A stretch of DNA of 64,000 bases from positions 1,922,001 to 1,986,000 of the forward strand of contig JARFIW010001082.1 in NCBI GenBank assembly GCA_036346225.1. The letters run 5' to 3'. Every line of letters starts with the position of its first letter. Positions within the stretch are counted from its first letter, which is position 1. The DNA comes from Platerodrilus igneus (taxonomy: Eukaryota; Arthropoda; Insecta; Coleoptera; Lycidae). Position numbers and translations under genes: made by a program. Positions 12,227 through 22,818 of the stretch are shown one piece after another. The notes under the pieces are model-generated. The model saw only the letters and a list, made by a program, of their open reading frames with translations. It did no database searches and had not been told where the DNA came from.

Positions 12227-13487
12227 GGCCCTGTACAGAGCACTTTTTGAAAGAATTCGATTTATTGCATTTTCAACATTTACCATCACTAACTTTATAT
12301 GCAGTGACATCCAGACTAGCTTCATAGATGTTTGCATTTGTAAGTGTGCATAATTCGGCGTCTTAGTTTCTTGTATGTTTAACAATATTCCAATCCACAC
12401 GATTAAAAAGTTACACGCAGATTCAATATGTTCTGTTAAAATAATTTTGAATATTCTAACAGTGTAATTCTAATTCAATCTTCAAAGATAAATTATGTAT
12501 GATATTAGTCTCATCCCGTACCTAATGAAATTGTGCGGTGTTAAATATCACAAAGGCACGTGGCAGTTAGCTATAACACGCGTATGTGGTCAAATTGAAG
12601 AGGAGAACCCTAAATAAACATAAGTTGTTTAATCAAGTGGCTACTGTAACTTAACTACCAGAAATGTATTTAGACTAATCACGTTTATTATGCAGATGGG
12701 GCGAGGTAACTTACACCTGTGTTTATTTAAAAGATTTGTGTGAAAGATATAAGTGAATTGATGTGTGCACTAATTTAAAGCATTTTAATTAATCAATTCT
12801 ATCTGAAAACATGTTGTAGATTACAGCAAGTTAAGATTTTATTCACATAAACAAACGATTTCAGTTCATTGTTCTAGCTTGAAACAGTGGTGGAACCTAT
12901 TTTGGAAAAATATAGTCTGCATAATTTTGAAAGAATTTCTAGTAATAACACCCCCACAAAACATACCTCTATTTTATACAACTGCTATTCACTATAGTGA
13001 TCAGGGCTGTCCCGAAGTTAATTCTACGAGAAGGGTGTGCAACACTAACATTTTCCAACTGACCATTTGTTTTATTGAAATGCATACATTTATACTACAA
13101 ATGAGAACCACCAATGAATTCAAATAAGTTATATCTGCCCTACAAAACTATATACAAAAACGATCTTTGTTAAAAATGGTTAAATCCATCAACAAGTGTT
13201 GGATCTAGTACAATAAGTTTGAATTATAGGCGTCGACAATTGTTTCGCTCGTACAACGATATAGTGGTTCCGGCCATTTCCAAGACCAATGATAAATTAA
13301 AAATAATCTGAACGTATACGCAATGTAAAATACAAAAATGTTTCTTTTTCTAGATAACATGTGGGTTAAAGCTACTAATTAACATTTTTCTTTAACGAAT
13401 ACCGAAAATATTACAAATCACTGTATAGTACATGCAAAGTAAAATTACTTACATATAGCCAAAATTAATGTATGTCTATATGTGTTA

Positions 13488-13990
13488 CGAGGGTTGTCTT
13501 TTAAGTTTTGCACATAGAGCTGGAATAAAACAGTAGATAGCTTAAAGACAATGTTTTTGGGAGTATTCTCCACGAAGATTAATGTATCTTTGCATGTGCT
13601 TGAACCAATTCTGGAAGCAGTTATTTCACTCGTTTGTTGGTACAGTCAAAATTGCATTTTTGAAGGCTTCGACTGCTTCTTCTGGTTTTAGAAAGATATA
13701 AAAATCGTTGTGACATAGGCCGAGACTTTACGGAGGATGGTCTAGCAATTCGACGTTTAGTTGCGTTAAAAATTCAATTGTCTTGCGAGCTGTGTGCAAA
13801 CTTGCATTGACCTGGTGAAGGGCGATTTTTCGATTTGGGTTCGTTTTCGAAGCTCTGCGATGACTTACCACAAACAAATTGCTGTACACCAATCGGCAAT
13901 AATAGTTATTTGATCTTGTAGAGGAATTGTTACAACATGACCTGCTTTTGAGGCAAATGTCGCAACCACCCTTTTAGAGACAGATTAATA
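13488..13990 (-). pseudogene. Mariner-type transposase C-terminal fragment
   Basis: Read leftward from about 13990, the conceptual protein gives the HxDNASxHTA catalytic block (here HQVNASLHTAR), then LDHPP, HNDFYIF, EEAVEAFKNAI, NCFQNWFKHMQRYINLRGEY and the end of the protein. That order matches the C-terminal half of mariner-family transposases. The second catalytic aspartate is replaced by valine. The SPDL part of the third acidic block is disrupted by a frameshift, and further stops follow. The outer end GTTACGAGGGTTGTCTTTTA near 13486 is probably the terminal inverted repeat. The N-terminal DNA-binding half and the opposite end are missing. The fragment is inactive. Confidence 0.7.
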
Positions 13991-14105
13991 AAAAAATTAT
14001 CTATTGATATATTTAGTTTCTAAGTGTTGCAAAAATACGTCAGCTAACCCAAGGACTTAAATTACTCCCCATTGACAAACCATCATTTTGTTTATAATAT
14101 TTGTT

Positions 14106-14270
14106 CATCATCATCATTAGGTTTTCAGACCTGGAACTGGTTAGACGCGTACCCTCATTGATTCTTATCTGAGCTAACCTACACATTTACCTGAAATTTC
14201 CACAGTCTGCATTTTTCACAATCTGCGTGCAATGGTCTGATCTAAGTCTACCTCTACCTCTTTTTTGGTG
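14106..14270 (-). mobile_element. 5'-truncated RTE LINE fragment
   Basis: About 165 bp matching the C-terminal end of the RTE ORF (compare 3800-3950 and 4860-5010), with a TCATCATCATC tail at its left end, so it is inserted on the minus strand. It stops abruptly at CTCTTTTTT, just before the BEL/Pao gag leader. It is a typical severely truncated LINE copy. Confidence 0.75.
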
Positions 14271-14280
14271 ATTAATTCTT

Positions 14281-14491
14281 GTTTATTTTGATTACAATGT
14301 CAGAAAGGGAATTAAAGGTCTTGTTAGCTAACAGAGAAAAATTATACGCCCGTGCGCAAACTCTTTTTAATTTCTCAAAGACGTTGTAAATGATTCAAGT
14401 AAAATTGATAATTTTGAATCTAGATATTCCAAACTACAAGATACCGTGAATTTGATAAAATTCAAAACGCAATTATGGATGTAACCTTGCG
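14281..14491 (+). pseudogene. BEL/Pao gag, N-terminal piece (left of Penelope insertion)
   Basis: An ATG at 14299 opens a gag-like frame (MSERELKVLLANREKLYA) that matches the start of BEL/Pao-type gag polyproteins. It is broken by at least two frame changes before 14480. It stops at TAACCTTGCG (14482-14491), which is duplicated at 19666-19675 and 22819-22828, where the gag reading resumes. The Penelope composite therefore inserted into this gag, and the 10-bp repeat is the target duplication. No LTR for this element was found in the window. Function in the family: structural nucleocapsid protein of an LTR retroelement. This copy is decayed. Confidence 0.65.
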
Positions 14492-15413
14492 TATTCTTCT
14501 TAATCTTCTTTGGGTATTAAACCACTCATAGTTTTTAAAATTATCTTTATTAACGTTTCGATCCATAACCTAGGATCGTTTTCAAAATAATAAAAACTTC
14601 AAGTTTGACATTTATGACACAAATTGAAGGTGACTTTGATTTATTGATGTTTGAAATATTTGGTCTGAGTACACTAAGCAAAATTTTTAAAGTTTAAATG
14701 AATAATTGCCTTCAATTTGTGTTACGGCCTGGGACCGACTTTTTTAGGTAGCCAATACGCTTAACGTGAAATCAGCTGATTAATTTTATTGTAAAATTCA
14801 ATAACTTGGGAATTGGAAAACATTTTTTAACATGTTTCTATTTATACAATTTAGAGGATGGTTATTAAAGAAGTGTGCAATTGCATTATTAAAAAGCTTA
14901 AGTAGTCGTTTTTTTATATTTATTTTGAAGGGGAAATCATTATGATTTAGGCTACCTCTTTGGTAGATTTTAACATTGTTCTGAAATAACCTTATGGTGG
15001 GTTTACACTTGTCAGATACCAATGTTGTTCTATGAAGGTAGTATATGGATCTGAGGCGACCCTATGGCGGGTTTACACTTGTCAGATACCAATACTGTTT
15101 AACGGAGATTGTATATGGTTGTGAGGTGACCTTATTGCGGGTTTACACTTGTCAGATACCAATGCTGTTTTACAGGGGTTTTTAACATGCTTCATCATCA
15201 TCTTCATTGGATCTTCATCTCAAAACTGGTTGGACATGTACCTGCACTTATTTATATTCTGAGCAAGCTTCTCTTCTATTGTTTTCTAATTTTATGTTTT
15301 ATTTCACCTAGATTCAGTGAAAGAGGTTAAGCAACCTGTGGCTACCAAGATCCCCCAACACTTAGATATTTGCCGAAATAATGGTTTTCTAGTTAATATG
15401 CTTATTGTTATAT
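14492..15413 (-). repeat. Penelope terminal repeat P1 (pseudo-LTR)
   Basis: About 0.92 kb, nearly identical to P2 (17945-18831), the partial P3 (18929-19665, inverted) and P4 (21930-22818, inverted). In PLE sense it contains an RTE-like tail segment, three 70-bp tandem units, a CAGCTGATTAAT region, a hammerhead-like hairpin and the start of the PLE reading frame. The left edge lacks six bases (GTTTAG in plus-strand order) relative to the internal copy. Confidence 0.8.
14996..15178 (-). repeat. 70-bp tandem repeat inside the Penelope pseudo-LTR
   Basis: Two full 70-bp units (14996-15065 and 15066-15135) and a partial third share GGGTTTACACTTGTCAGATA. The array is present in all four pseudo-LTR copies, for example at 18447-18632 and 22130-22310. 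The conserved count across copies means it belonged to the element before amplification. Confidence 0.85.
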
Positions 15414-15506
15414 AACTAGTTATTGTATGTATAAATAGAAATCATGTATGTAGGCTGTATTTCATGTTAATATCGCAAGGAAAACCCAGGAAAAACTTGC
15501 AATACT

Positions 15507-18025
15507 ACCTAGATATTGGGGGCATTTGATTTTTATTTGTTATTTCTTTTGTTATTTCTTTTAGTAATGGAATCCATTGTTTACTGAAAGTTACGGATTC
15601 GTTTGCAACGCAGTTATTTTTATGTAAGGTTATATAAGCAGCTTCTTTGATTTTGCGTTTTGGTGGTTTTCTTCTTTGTCGATAATTTTGCGTCCTCCCA
15701 TTTTATTTTATGACTGGAGTCCCATGCATGTTGGCAAATCATGGATTTTTCAAATTTTCTATTTTTAATATTTGATTTATGTTCTTTTATTTGAACTTCA
15801 AATGGTCTGGAACTTTCTCCTATATAAAACTTATTACATTCGCACGGTATTTTGTAGATACAATTTTTTGAACTTTGTATTGGGTTTTTGGGTTTTGTTT
15901 TTGTTAATTGTGCTCTTAGTGTATTGTTGGTTCTAAACACTGTTTTAATTTTAAATTTGTTTCCTATTCTTTGAATTTTTTCGGAGAATCCTTTTATGTA
16001 TGGTATTGAGAGCATTTTGTTGTGTGTATCATTGTTTTTGTTTTCTTTTTCTTTATTTTTAAAGTTTTTATTCATTTCTTTCTCTATTATTCTTTTAGGA
16101 TATTTGTTTTCTATTAGTGTACATCTGATTAAGTCTTTCTCTTTTTTTAAAATTTCTTCGTTTGATGATATTAATTTTGCTCTATCATACATGGTTTTGA
16201 TAATTCCTCGTTTGACACAGTGTGGGTGGTTTGAATCGAAGTTTAAGTATCTGTTTGTGTGCGTTGGTTTTCTATATACCGATGTATTAATTGCTGTATC
16301 GTTTTGCTAACGAGAATATCTAAAAACGGAAGTTTTCCATGTTGTTCTAATTCATATGTGAATTTAATAGTTGGTTCTATTTCGTTAATTGACTGTACAA
16401 AGTTTTTAATTAGTTCTGTATTATGAGGCCAAATAGCATAGACATCATCTACGTATCTCCACCAGATTAGTGGTTTCAATTCTTGTGTGAATATTACATC
16501 TTTTCGAATTCCTCCATGAATATATTACTAAAGATTGGTGATAGTGGACTTCCATTGCCATTCCGAAGCTTTGTTTGTAAAATTGATCATTTATTTGAAA
16601 ATATGTGGTATTGACGCATAAACCAAGTAATTCCATAATCGATGTTATACTTAGTTTTGTTCTTTCTTTAAGATTGTCATCTTTTTCTAGTTTGTTTTTT
16701 ATAATATTAAGCGTTTTGTTTATAGGGACATTTGTGAAGAGATTTACCACATCAAAGCTTACCATTGTGTGTGTATTTTCAATTTTTATGTTTGATAATT
16801 TTTCTAAAAAATGTTGGTTGTTTTTAATGAAAGAATCCGTTTTGCCTGCTAATGGATTTATAATTTTTAGTAGAAATTTTGCTAAATTATGGCATGGTGA
16901 ATTTATGGAGCTTACGATAGGTCTTAAAGGAATGTCTTTTTTATGAATTTTTGGTAGACCGTAAAAGTGGGGTGGTTTACTGTAATGTGGGACCAGTTTA
17001 CTTCTTTCTTTGTCTTCGAATTCATTTTTAAATTTAAATAGGGTTTTGTATATTTTATTTTCAATCGATTTTGTTGGGTCCGTTTCTAAACTGGTGTAAT
17101 TCTCGGTGTTTAATAGTTTGTTGACTTTTGTGTTGTAATCGTTTTTATTCATTATTACTGTTGCATTGCCTTTGTCAGCAGGTAGAATTATAATTGAGTT
17201 ATCGTTTCTTAGATTGCGAATTGCTTTTATTTCGTTACTACTTACATTTGGCTTTATTTTGTGATTCTTTTCTATTTCGATTTTGCATCGTACTCTAAAT
17301 TCGTTTGCTTGATCTTCTTCAAGTTGATTTGCTGTTTTCTCAATACAGCTAATTATTTCAAAGGTTGGCATTGATTTTGGCGTTACTGCAAAGTTAAGGC
17401 CTTTTGAAAGAATTGATTTTTCTGTGTCGTCAATAGTTCTGTTTGATAAATTTATCACGGTGTTTAGCATGGTGTTGCCGTTTTCTAACGTTTTAGTTTG
17501 AGTGCTATTTTTCTCTATAAATAAGTTATTAAATTTCTTTATGTGAATTTCTTTTTGTTTGGAAAATACTGATTCGTAGTACGTTTTTGCACTAGCGAGA
17601 ATTTTATCAAAATCATATTTTGTTACCTTTATTCGTATGAAATTTATAATGCCCTCAATATCTTGTTTTAACTTATAAATAATGTGTCAGTGGTTTTGTA
17701 GTCTTTCCCTCATCATACTGTAGCTTGTTCTTTCGAGAATCCTTGATAGTTTATTGCTTGTCTTTCCAAATTTGATTCTAAATCCTTTTGGTATTATTTC
17801 GTTGTTTCTGCATTTTATTAGGAATGTGAGTTAATTTTTGGAATGCGAAAGTTGTAGGTTTAGATTGTCCAACTGTCTAAAACAAATACAAATTTCAGGC
17901 CCATACCTGACTTGTAAATACTCCCTGTATGTTTGTTGTGGTTTGTTTAGTATTCTTCTTAATCTTCTTTGGGTATTAAACCACTCATAGTTTTTAAAAT
18001 TATCTTTATTAACGTTTCGATCCAT
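15507..18025 (-). pseudogene. Penelope-like reverse transcriptase/GIY-YIG endonuclease, nearly full length, frameshifted
   Basis: Reads leftward from an ATG at 18025 inside pseudo-LTR P2 to about 15507, roughly 840 codons. The N-terminal region has WFNTQRRLRRILN and, after two breaks, a helical block leading to NSIIILPADKGNATVIMNK. The RT palm follows (VSFDVVNLFTNVPI, GMAM, WWRYVDDVYAIW). Next come the thumb and a basic linker, then a C-terminal GIY-YIG domain with IYKIPCECNKFYIGESSR and KEHKS. PLE enzymes are related to telomerase RT and reverse-transcribe at nicked target DNA. The frame is broken near 17830, 17690, 16550, 16500, 16310 and 15690. Where the plus-strand copy can be compared (20527-21818), the breaks are single-base losses in homopolymers. 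The biological copy may therefore be less damaged than it looks. Confidence 0.88.
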
Positions 18026-18831
18026 AACCTAGGATCGTTTTCAAAATAATAAAAACTTCAAGTTTGACATTTATGACACAAATTGAAGGTGACTTTGATT
18101 TATTGATGTTTGAAATATTTGGTCTGAGTACACTAAGCAAAATTTTTAAAGTTTAAATGAATAATTGCCATCAATTTGTGTTACGGCCTGGGACCGACTT
18201 TTTAGGTAGCCAATACGCTTAACGTGAAATCAGCTGATTAATTATTATTGTAAAATTCAATAACTTGGGAATTGGAAAACATTTTTAACATGTTTCTATT
18301 TATACAATTTAGAGGATGGTTATTAAAGAAGTGTGCAATTGCATTATTAAAAGCTTAAGTAGTCGTTTTTATATTTATTTTGAAGGAAATCATTATGATT
18401 TAGGCTACCTCTTTGGTAGATTTTAACATTGTTCTGAAATAACCTTATGGTGGGTTTACACTTGTCAGATACCAATGTTGTTCTATGAAGGTTGTATATG
18501 GATCTGAGGCGACCCTATGGCGGGTTTACACTTGTCAGATACCAATACTGTTTAACGGAGATTGTATATGGTTGTGAAGTGACCTTATTGCGGGTTTACA
18601 CTTGTCAGATACCAATGCTGTATTACAGGGGTTTTTAACATGCTTCATCATCATCTTCATTGGATCTTCATCTCAAAACTGGTTGGACATGTACCTGCAC
18701 TTATTTATATTCTGAGCAAGCTTCTCTTCTATTGTTTTCTAATTTTATGTTTTATTTCACCTAGATTCAGTGAAGGAGGTTAAGCAACCTGTGGCTACCA
18801 AGATCCCCCAACACTTAGATATTTGCCGAAA
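17945..18831 (-). repeat. Penelope pseudo-LTR P2
   Basis: Second direct copy of the terminal repeat, abutting the N-terminal end of the minus-strand PLE ORF. It matches P1 except for systematically shorter homopolymers (for example T5 against T6 near 18200 and 18285). At its right edge ATTTGCCGAAA runs directly into plus-strand PLE coding at 18828-18832, an inversion junction with GAAA shared by both partners. Confidence 0.8.
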
Positions 18832-18928
18832 ACGGCAACACCATGCTAAACACCGTGATAAATTTATCAAACAGAACTATTGACGACACAGAAAAATCAA
18901 TTCTTTCAAAAGGCCTTAACTTTGCAGT
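18832..18928 (+). pseudogene. 97-bp fragment of Penelope N-terminal coding, at the centre of the palindrome
   Basis: Encodes a plus-strand piece (GNTMLNTVINLSNR...KGLNFAV) identical to the minus-strand copy near 17400-17490. It is joined on the left to P2 and on the right to the middle of P3. Both joins show 4-bp microhomology (GAAA and CAGT). It acts as the short spacer between the two inverted arms. Confidence 0.8.
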
Positions 18929-19665
18929 TTTGAGATGAAGATCCAATGAAGATGATGATGAAGCATGTTAAAAACCCCTGTAAAACAGCATTGGTATCTG
19001 ACAAGTGTAAACCCGCAATAAGGTCACCTCACAACCATATACAATCTCCGTTAAACAGTATTGGTATCTGACAAGTGTAAACCCGCCATAGGGTCGCCTC
19101 AGATCCATATACAACCTTCATAGAACAACATTGGTATCTGACAAGTGTAAACCCACCATAAGGTTATTTCAGAACAATGTTAAAATCTACCAAAGAGGTA
19201 GCCTAAATCATAATGATTTCCCTTCAAAATAAATATAAAAGACGACTACTTAAGCTTTTAATAATGCAATTGCACACTTCTTTAATAACCATCCTCTAAA
19301 TTGTATAAATAGAAACATGTTAAAAATGTTTTCCAATTCCCAAGTTATTGAATTTTTACAATAAAAATTAATCAGCTGATTTCACGTTAAGCGTATTGGC
19401 TACCTAAAAAAGTCGGTCCCAGGCCGTAACACAAATTGAAGGCAATTATTCGTTTAAACTTTAAAAATTTTGCTTAGTGTACTCAGACCAAATATTTCAA
19501 ACATCAATAAATCAAAGTCACCTTCAATTTGTGTCATAAATGTCAAACTTGAAGTTTTTATTATTTTGAAAACGATCCTAGGTTATGGATCGAAACGTTA
19601 ATAAAGATAATTTTAAAAACTATGAGTAGTTTAATACCCAAAGAAGATTAAGAAGAATACTAAAC
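18929..19665 (+). repeat. Partial Penelope pseudo-LTR P3 (plus strand)
   Basis: Begins in mid pseudo-LTR at TTTTGAGATGAAGATCC and runs to the true PLE end AGAAGAATACTAAAC, where TAACCTTGCG and gag sequence follow. It is nearly identical to the corresponding part of P4. Its homopolymers are short, like those of P2. Confidence 0.8.
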
Positions 19666-20526
19666 TAACCTTGCGTATTTCGCCCGATCAAGAAGTTGAT
19701 ATGAAACCTCTATTGTCTTTTGAAGATCTGTATTTTCAAATCAAAGCGGTAGCGAAAAGGATTTTTCCTACTGTAATATCAACTTCGGGACCATCTCAAA
19801 TTTCTAGTAGTAGTTTACCAAAAATTAACCTACCACGGTTTGACGGTTCGTTACGAAACTGGAAAGTTTTTTATGGTTGTTATCGATCTTTGATTCATAC
19901 TAATCAAAGCCTAACTAAAATAGAAAATGTTATCACTTTATTAATGCTCTGTCAGGGCCGGCATTGAGTATTGCCAAAAGTTTACCGTTGACAAAATAAA
20001 CTATGATATTGTTTTCGACACCTTGTTTGCGAAATATGAAAATAAAAGAACATTTGCCGGGGATTTGCTAGATAGTAACTTGCCTGATTGCCTCTAAGCA
20101 ATTTCATTCAAAAAATCTAAACAATTTTACGCAGTTATCCAAACATTTTATGAAGCGGTAGTATCATTAAGGGCCTTGCAAATATCTATTCTTGATGATT
20201 TTATTCTGTTTTACTTAGAATTCAGAATTCTGCCAAATGACACTAGAAAACAATTTGAAACGTCTAACGTAGGAGTGGAAATTCCTACATTTGACCAATT
20301 AGTTAATTACATATAAAATCAGATTCAGATTTTTGAGTTATCAAAATTTACAAATACGACTCAATATGTTAAACCATCACAAACAATAAAGGATAACACA
20401 ATTTCAACGCCAAACTCTGATTTCAGCGTTCGTTTCTTACTACTTGTTATTCGAAACCGTGCCCTTGCTGCAAAAATACACATACAATTTACAGGTGTGC
20501 GTAGTTTTTGTCTTTGTCTCTTACTG
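19666..20526 (+). pseudogene. BEL/Pao gag segment, duplicated copy 1
   Basis: Matches 22819-23685 almost base for base. The first 300 bp carry LPKINLPRFDGSLRNWKVFY, the signature of the DUF1759-type gag region of BEL/Pao elements. A frameshift present in both copies (near 19955) ends the long frame, after which the family sequence continues in another frame (SIAKSLPLT, YDIVFDTL). An in-frame stop and AT-rich stretches follow. The segment ends inside ACATAAA at 20527-20533, where Penelope RT coding begins. It is a trapped piece of the interrupted host element, not an independent insertion. Confidence 0.8.
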
Positions 20527-21818
20527 ACATAAAAATTGAAAATACACACACAATGGTAAGCTTTGATGTGGTAAATCTCTTCACAAATGTCCCTATAAAC
20601 AAAACGCTTAATATTATAAAAAACAAACTAGAAAAAGATGACAATCTTAAAGAAAGAACAAAACTAAGTATAACATCGATTATGGAATTACTTGGTTTAT
20701 GCGTCAATACCACATATTTTCAAATAAATGATCAATTTTACAAACAAAGCTTCGGAATGGCAATGGGAAGTCCACTATCACCAATCTTTAGTAATATATT
20801 CATGGAGGAATTCGAAAAAGATGTAATATTCACACAAGAATTGAAACCACTAATCTGGTGGAGATACGTAGATGATGTCTATGCTATTTGGCCTCATAAT
20901 ACAGAACTAATTAAAAACTTTGTACAGTCAATTAACGAAATAGAACCAACTATTAAATTCACATATGAATTAGAACAACATGGAAAACTTCCGTTTTTAG
21001 ATATTCTCGTTAGCAAAAACGATACAGCAATTAATACATCGGTATATAGAAAACCAACGCACACAAACAGATACTTAAACTTCGATTCAAACCACCCACA
21101 CTGTGTCAAACGAGGAATTATCAAAACCATGTATGATAGAGCAAAATTAATATCATCAAACGAAGAAATTTTAAAAAAAGAGAAAGACCTAATCAGATGT
21201 ACACTAATAGAAAACAAATATCCTAAAAGAATAATAGAGAAAGAAATGAATAAAAACTTTAAAAATAAAGAAAAAGAAAACAAAAACAATGATACACACA
21301 ACAAAATGCTCTCAATACCATACATAAAAGGATTCTCCGAAAAAATTCAAAGAATAGGAAACAAATTTAAAATTAAAACAGTATTTAGAACCAACAATAC
21401 ACTAAGAGCACAATTAACAAAAACAAAACCCAAAAACCCAATACAAAGTTCAAAAAATTGTATCTACAAAATACCGTGCGAATGTAATAAGTTTTATATA
21501 GGAGAAAGTTCCAGACCATTTGAAGTTCGATTAAAAGAACATAAATCATATATAAAAAATAGAAAATTTGAAAAATCCATGATTTGCCAACATGCATGGG
21601 ACTCCAGTCATAAAATAAAATGGGAGGACGCAAAAATTATCGACAAAGAAGAAAACCACCAAAAACGCAAAATCAAAGAAGCTGCTTATATAACCTTACA
21701 TAAAAATAACTGCGTTGCAAACGAATCCGTAACTTTCAGTAAACAATGGATTCCATTACTAAAAGAAATAACAAAAGAAATAACAAATAAAAATCAAATG
21801 CCCCCAATATCTAGGTAG
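20508..21818 (+). CDS. Penelope-like RT-endonuclease, 5'-truncated, open frame fused to gag sequence
   Basis: An uninterrupted frame of 436 codons. Residues 1-9 come from the gag segment (opening codon TTG; the first ATG is residue 16), and the Penelope sequence joins in frame. The RT part has VSFDVVNLFTNVPI at residues 17-30, GMAMGSPLSP at 83-92 and the catalytic YVDD at 120-123. A basic thumb and linker follow, then a GIY-YIG nuclease domain from about residue 319 (IYKIPCECNKFYIGESSR) with KEHK and QHAW downstream. The N-terminal about 400 residues (including the ILPADKGN block) and RT motifs 1-2 are absent, so it is unlikely to work alone. All recognisable active-site residues in the retained part are present. 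It is nearly identical to the minus-strand copy at 15507-16800. Confidence 0.85.
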   Translation: MSLSLTDIKIENTHTMVSFDVVNLFTNVPINKTLNIIKNKLEKDDNLKERTKLSITSIMELLGLCVNTTYFQINDQFYKQSFGMAMGSPLSPIFSNIFMEEFEKDVIFTQELKPLIWWRYVDDVYAIWPHNTELIKNFVQSINEIEPTIKFTYELEQHGKLPFLDILVSKNDTAINTSVYRKPTHTNRYLNFDSNHPHCVKRGIIKTMYDRAKLISSNEEILKKEKDLIRCTLIENKYPKRIIEKEMNKNFKNKEKENKNNDTHNKMLSIPYIKGFSEKIQRIGNKFKIKTVFRTNNTLRAQLTKTKPKNPIQSSKNCIYKIPCECNKFYIGESSRPFEVRLKEHKSYIKNRKFEKSMICQHAWDSSHKIKWEDAKIIDKEENHQKRKIKEAAYITLHKNNCVANESVTFSKQWIPLLKEITKEITNKNQMPPISR

Positions 21819-21929
21819 TATTGCAAGTTTTTCCTGGGTTTTCCTTGCGATATTAACATGAAATACAGCCTACATACATGATTTCTATTTATACATACAA
21901 TAACTAGTTATATAACAATAAGCATATTA

Positions 21930-22818
21930 ACTATATCTAAGTGTTGGGAGATCTTGGTAGCCACAGGTTGCTTAACCTCCTTCACTGAATCTAGGTGAAA
22001 TAAAACATAAAATTAGAAAACAATAGAAGAGAAGCTTGCTCAGAATATAAATAAGTGCAGGTACATGTCCAACCAGTTTTGAGATGAAGATCCAATGAAG
22101 ATGATGATGAAGCATGTTAAAAACCCCTGTAAAACAGCATTGGTATCTGACAAGTGTAAACCCGCAATAAGGTCACCTCACAACCATATACAATCTCCGT
22201 TAAACAGTATTGGTATCTGACAAGTGTAAACCCGCCATAGGGTCGCCTCAGATCCATATACAACCTTCATAGAACAACATTGGTATCTGACAAGTGTAAA
22301 CCCACCATAAGGTTATTTCAGAACAATGTTAAAATCTACCAAAGAGGTAGCCTAAATCATAATGATTTCCCCTTCAAAATAAATATAAAAAAACGACTAC
22401 TTAAGCTTTTTAATAATGCAATTGCACACTTCTTTAATAACCATCCTCTAAATTGTATAAATAGAAACATGTTAAAAAATGTTTTCCAATTCCCAAGTTA
22501 TTGAATTTTTACAATAAAAATTAATCAGCTGATTTCACGTTAAGCGTATTGGCTACCTAAAAAAGTCGGTCCCAGGCCGTAACACAAATTGAAGGCAATT
22601 ATTCATTTAAACTTTAAAAATTTTGCTTAGTGTACTCAGACCAAATATTTCAAACATCAATAAATCAAAGTCACCTTCAATTTGTGTCATAAATGTCAAA
22701 CTTGAAGTTTTTATTATTTTGAAAACGATCCTAGGTTATGGATCGAAACGTTAATAAAGATAATTTTAAAAACTATGAGTGGTTTAATACCCAAAGAAGA
22801 TTAAGAAGAATACTAAAC
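21930..22818 (+). repeat. Penelope pseudo-LTR P4 (plus strand)
   Basis: Complete except for about 25 bp missing near 21930, relative to P1 at about 15370-15400. It ends at AGAAGAATACTAAAC followed by the target duplication (22819-22828). Its homopolymers are as long as those of P1. About 110 bp separate the RT stop codon (21818) from P4; this stretch is conserved in the minus arm (15413-15507). Confidence 0.8.
22721..22755 (+). other. Degenerate hammerhead-like hairpin at the Penelope start codon
   Basis: GATCC (22727) and GGATC (22740) pair around an 8-base loop and are followed immediately by GAAAC, the layout of helix II plus the conserved GAAA strand of hammerhead ribozymes, which are known in Penelope-like elements. 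The expected CUGAUGA before the helix is replaced by TTGAAAA, so activity is doubtful. The ATG of the PLE ORF lies in the hairpin loop and stem. The same hairpin is in P1 (14551-14586), P2 (about 18010-18045) and P3 (about 19568-19602). Confidence 0.35.

Larger units (their letters stand above)
8083..13487. other. Unassigned 5.4-kb region
   Basis: No protein family recognised. Short open frames at 9610-9877, 10195-10443, 10708-10914 (-) and 12149-12400 (-) show no known motifs, and I do not call them genes. Three things stand out. There is a TATATAAA-containing, possibly LTR-like block at 8540-8870. There are splice-site-like flanks around short, GC-richer segments at 11252-11369 and 11895-11941. 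There is a hAT-like terminus near 12226. Two CCTTAAGG-type motifs recur at 8640-8870. Confidence 0.4.
14492..22818. mobile_element. Penelope-like element composite (inverted arms, duplicated segment)
   Basis: The insertion contains, in order: terminal repeat P1 (-), PLE coding region (-), terminal repeat P2 (-), a 97-bp plus-strand bit of PLE N-terminal coding, a partial terminal repeat P3 (+), a 0.86-kb piece of the host BEL/Pao gag, a PLE RT-endonuclease piece (+) and terminal repeat P4 (+). Gag then resumes. The outer boundaries carry the 10-bp repeat TAACCTTGCG. Direct or inverted PLE copies sharing a pseudo-LTR are a known feature of Penelope elements, but a host-gene segment trapped between PLE parts is not a simple insertion product. 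All copies are very similar, so the event is recent. Confidence 0.8.

Noticed and set aside
12226..13012. A non-autonomous hAT between TAGAACCGGCCCTG (12220) and CAGGGCTGTCCCG (13003)
   Set aside because: The two end-like motifs point away from each other, so they cannot bound one element.
14996..15178. 70-bp direct repeats resembling an array of regulatory iterons
   Set aside because: They are an internal part of the Penelope pseudo-LTR, present in all its copies.
15996..16946. Long plus-strand hydrophobic frames that look like membrane proteins
   Set aside because: They are antisense shadows of the lysine- and asparagine-rich Penelope ORF (AAA/AAT codons read backwards give Phe/Ile/Leu).
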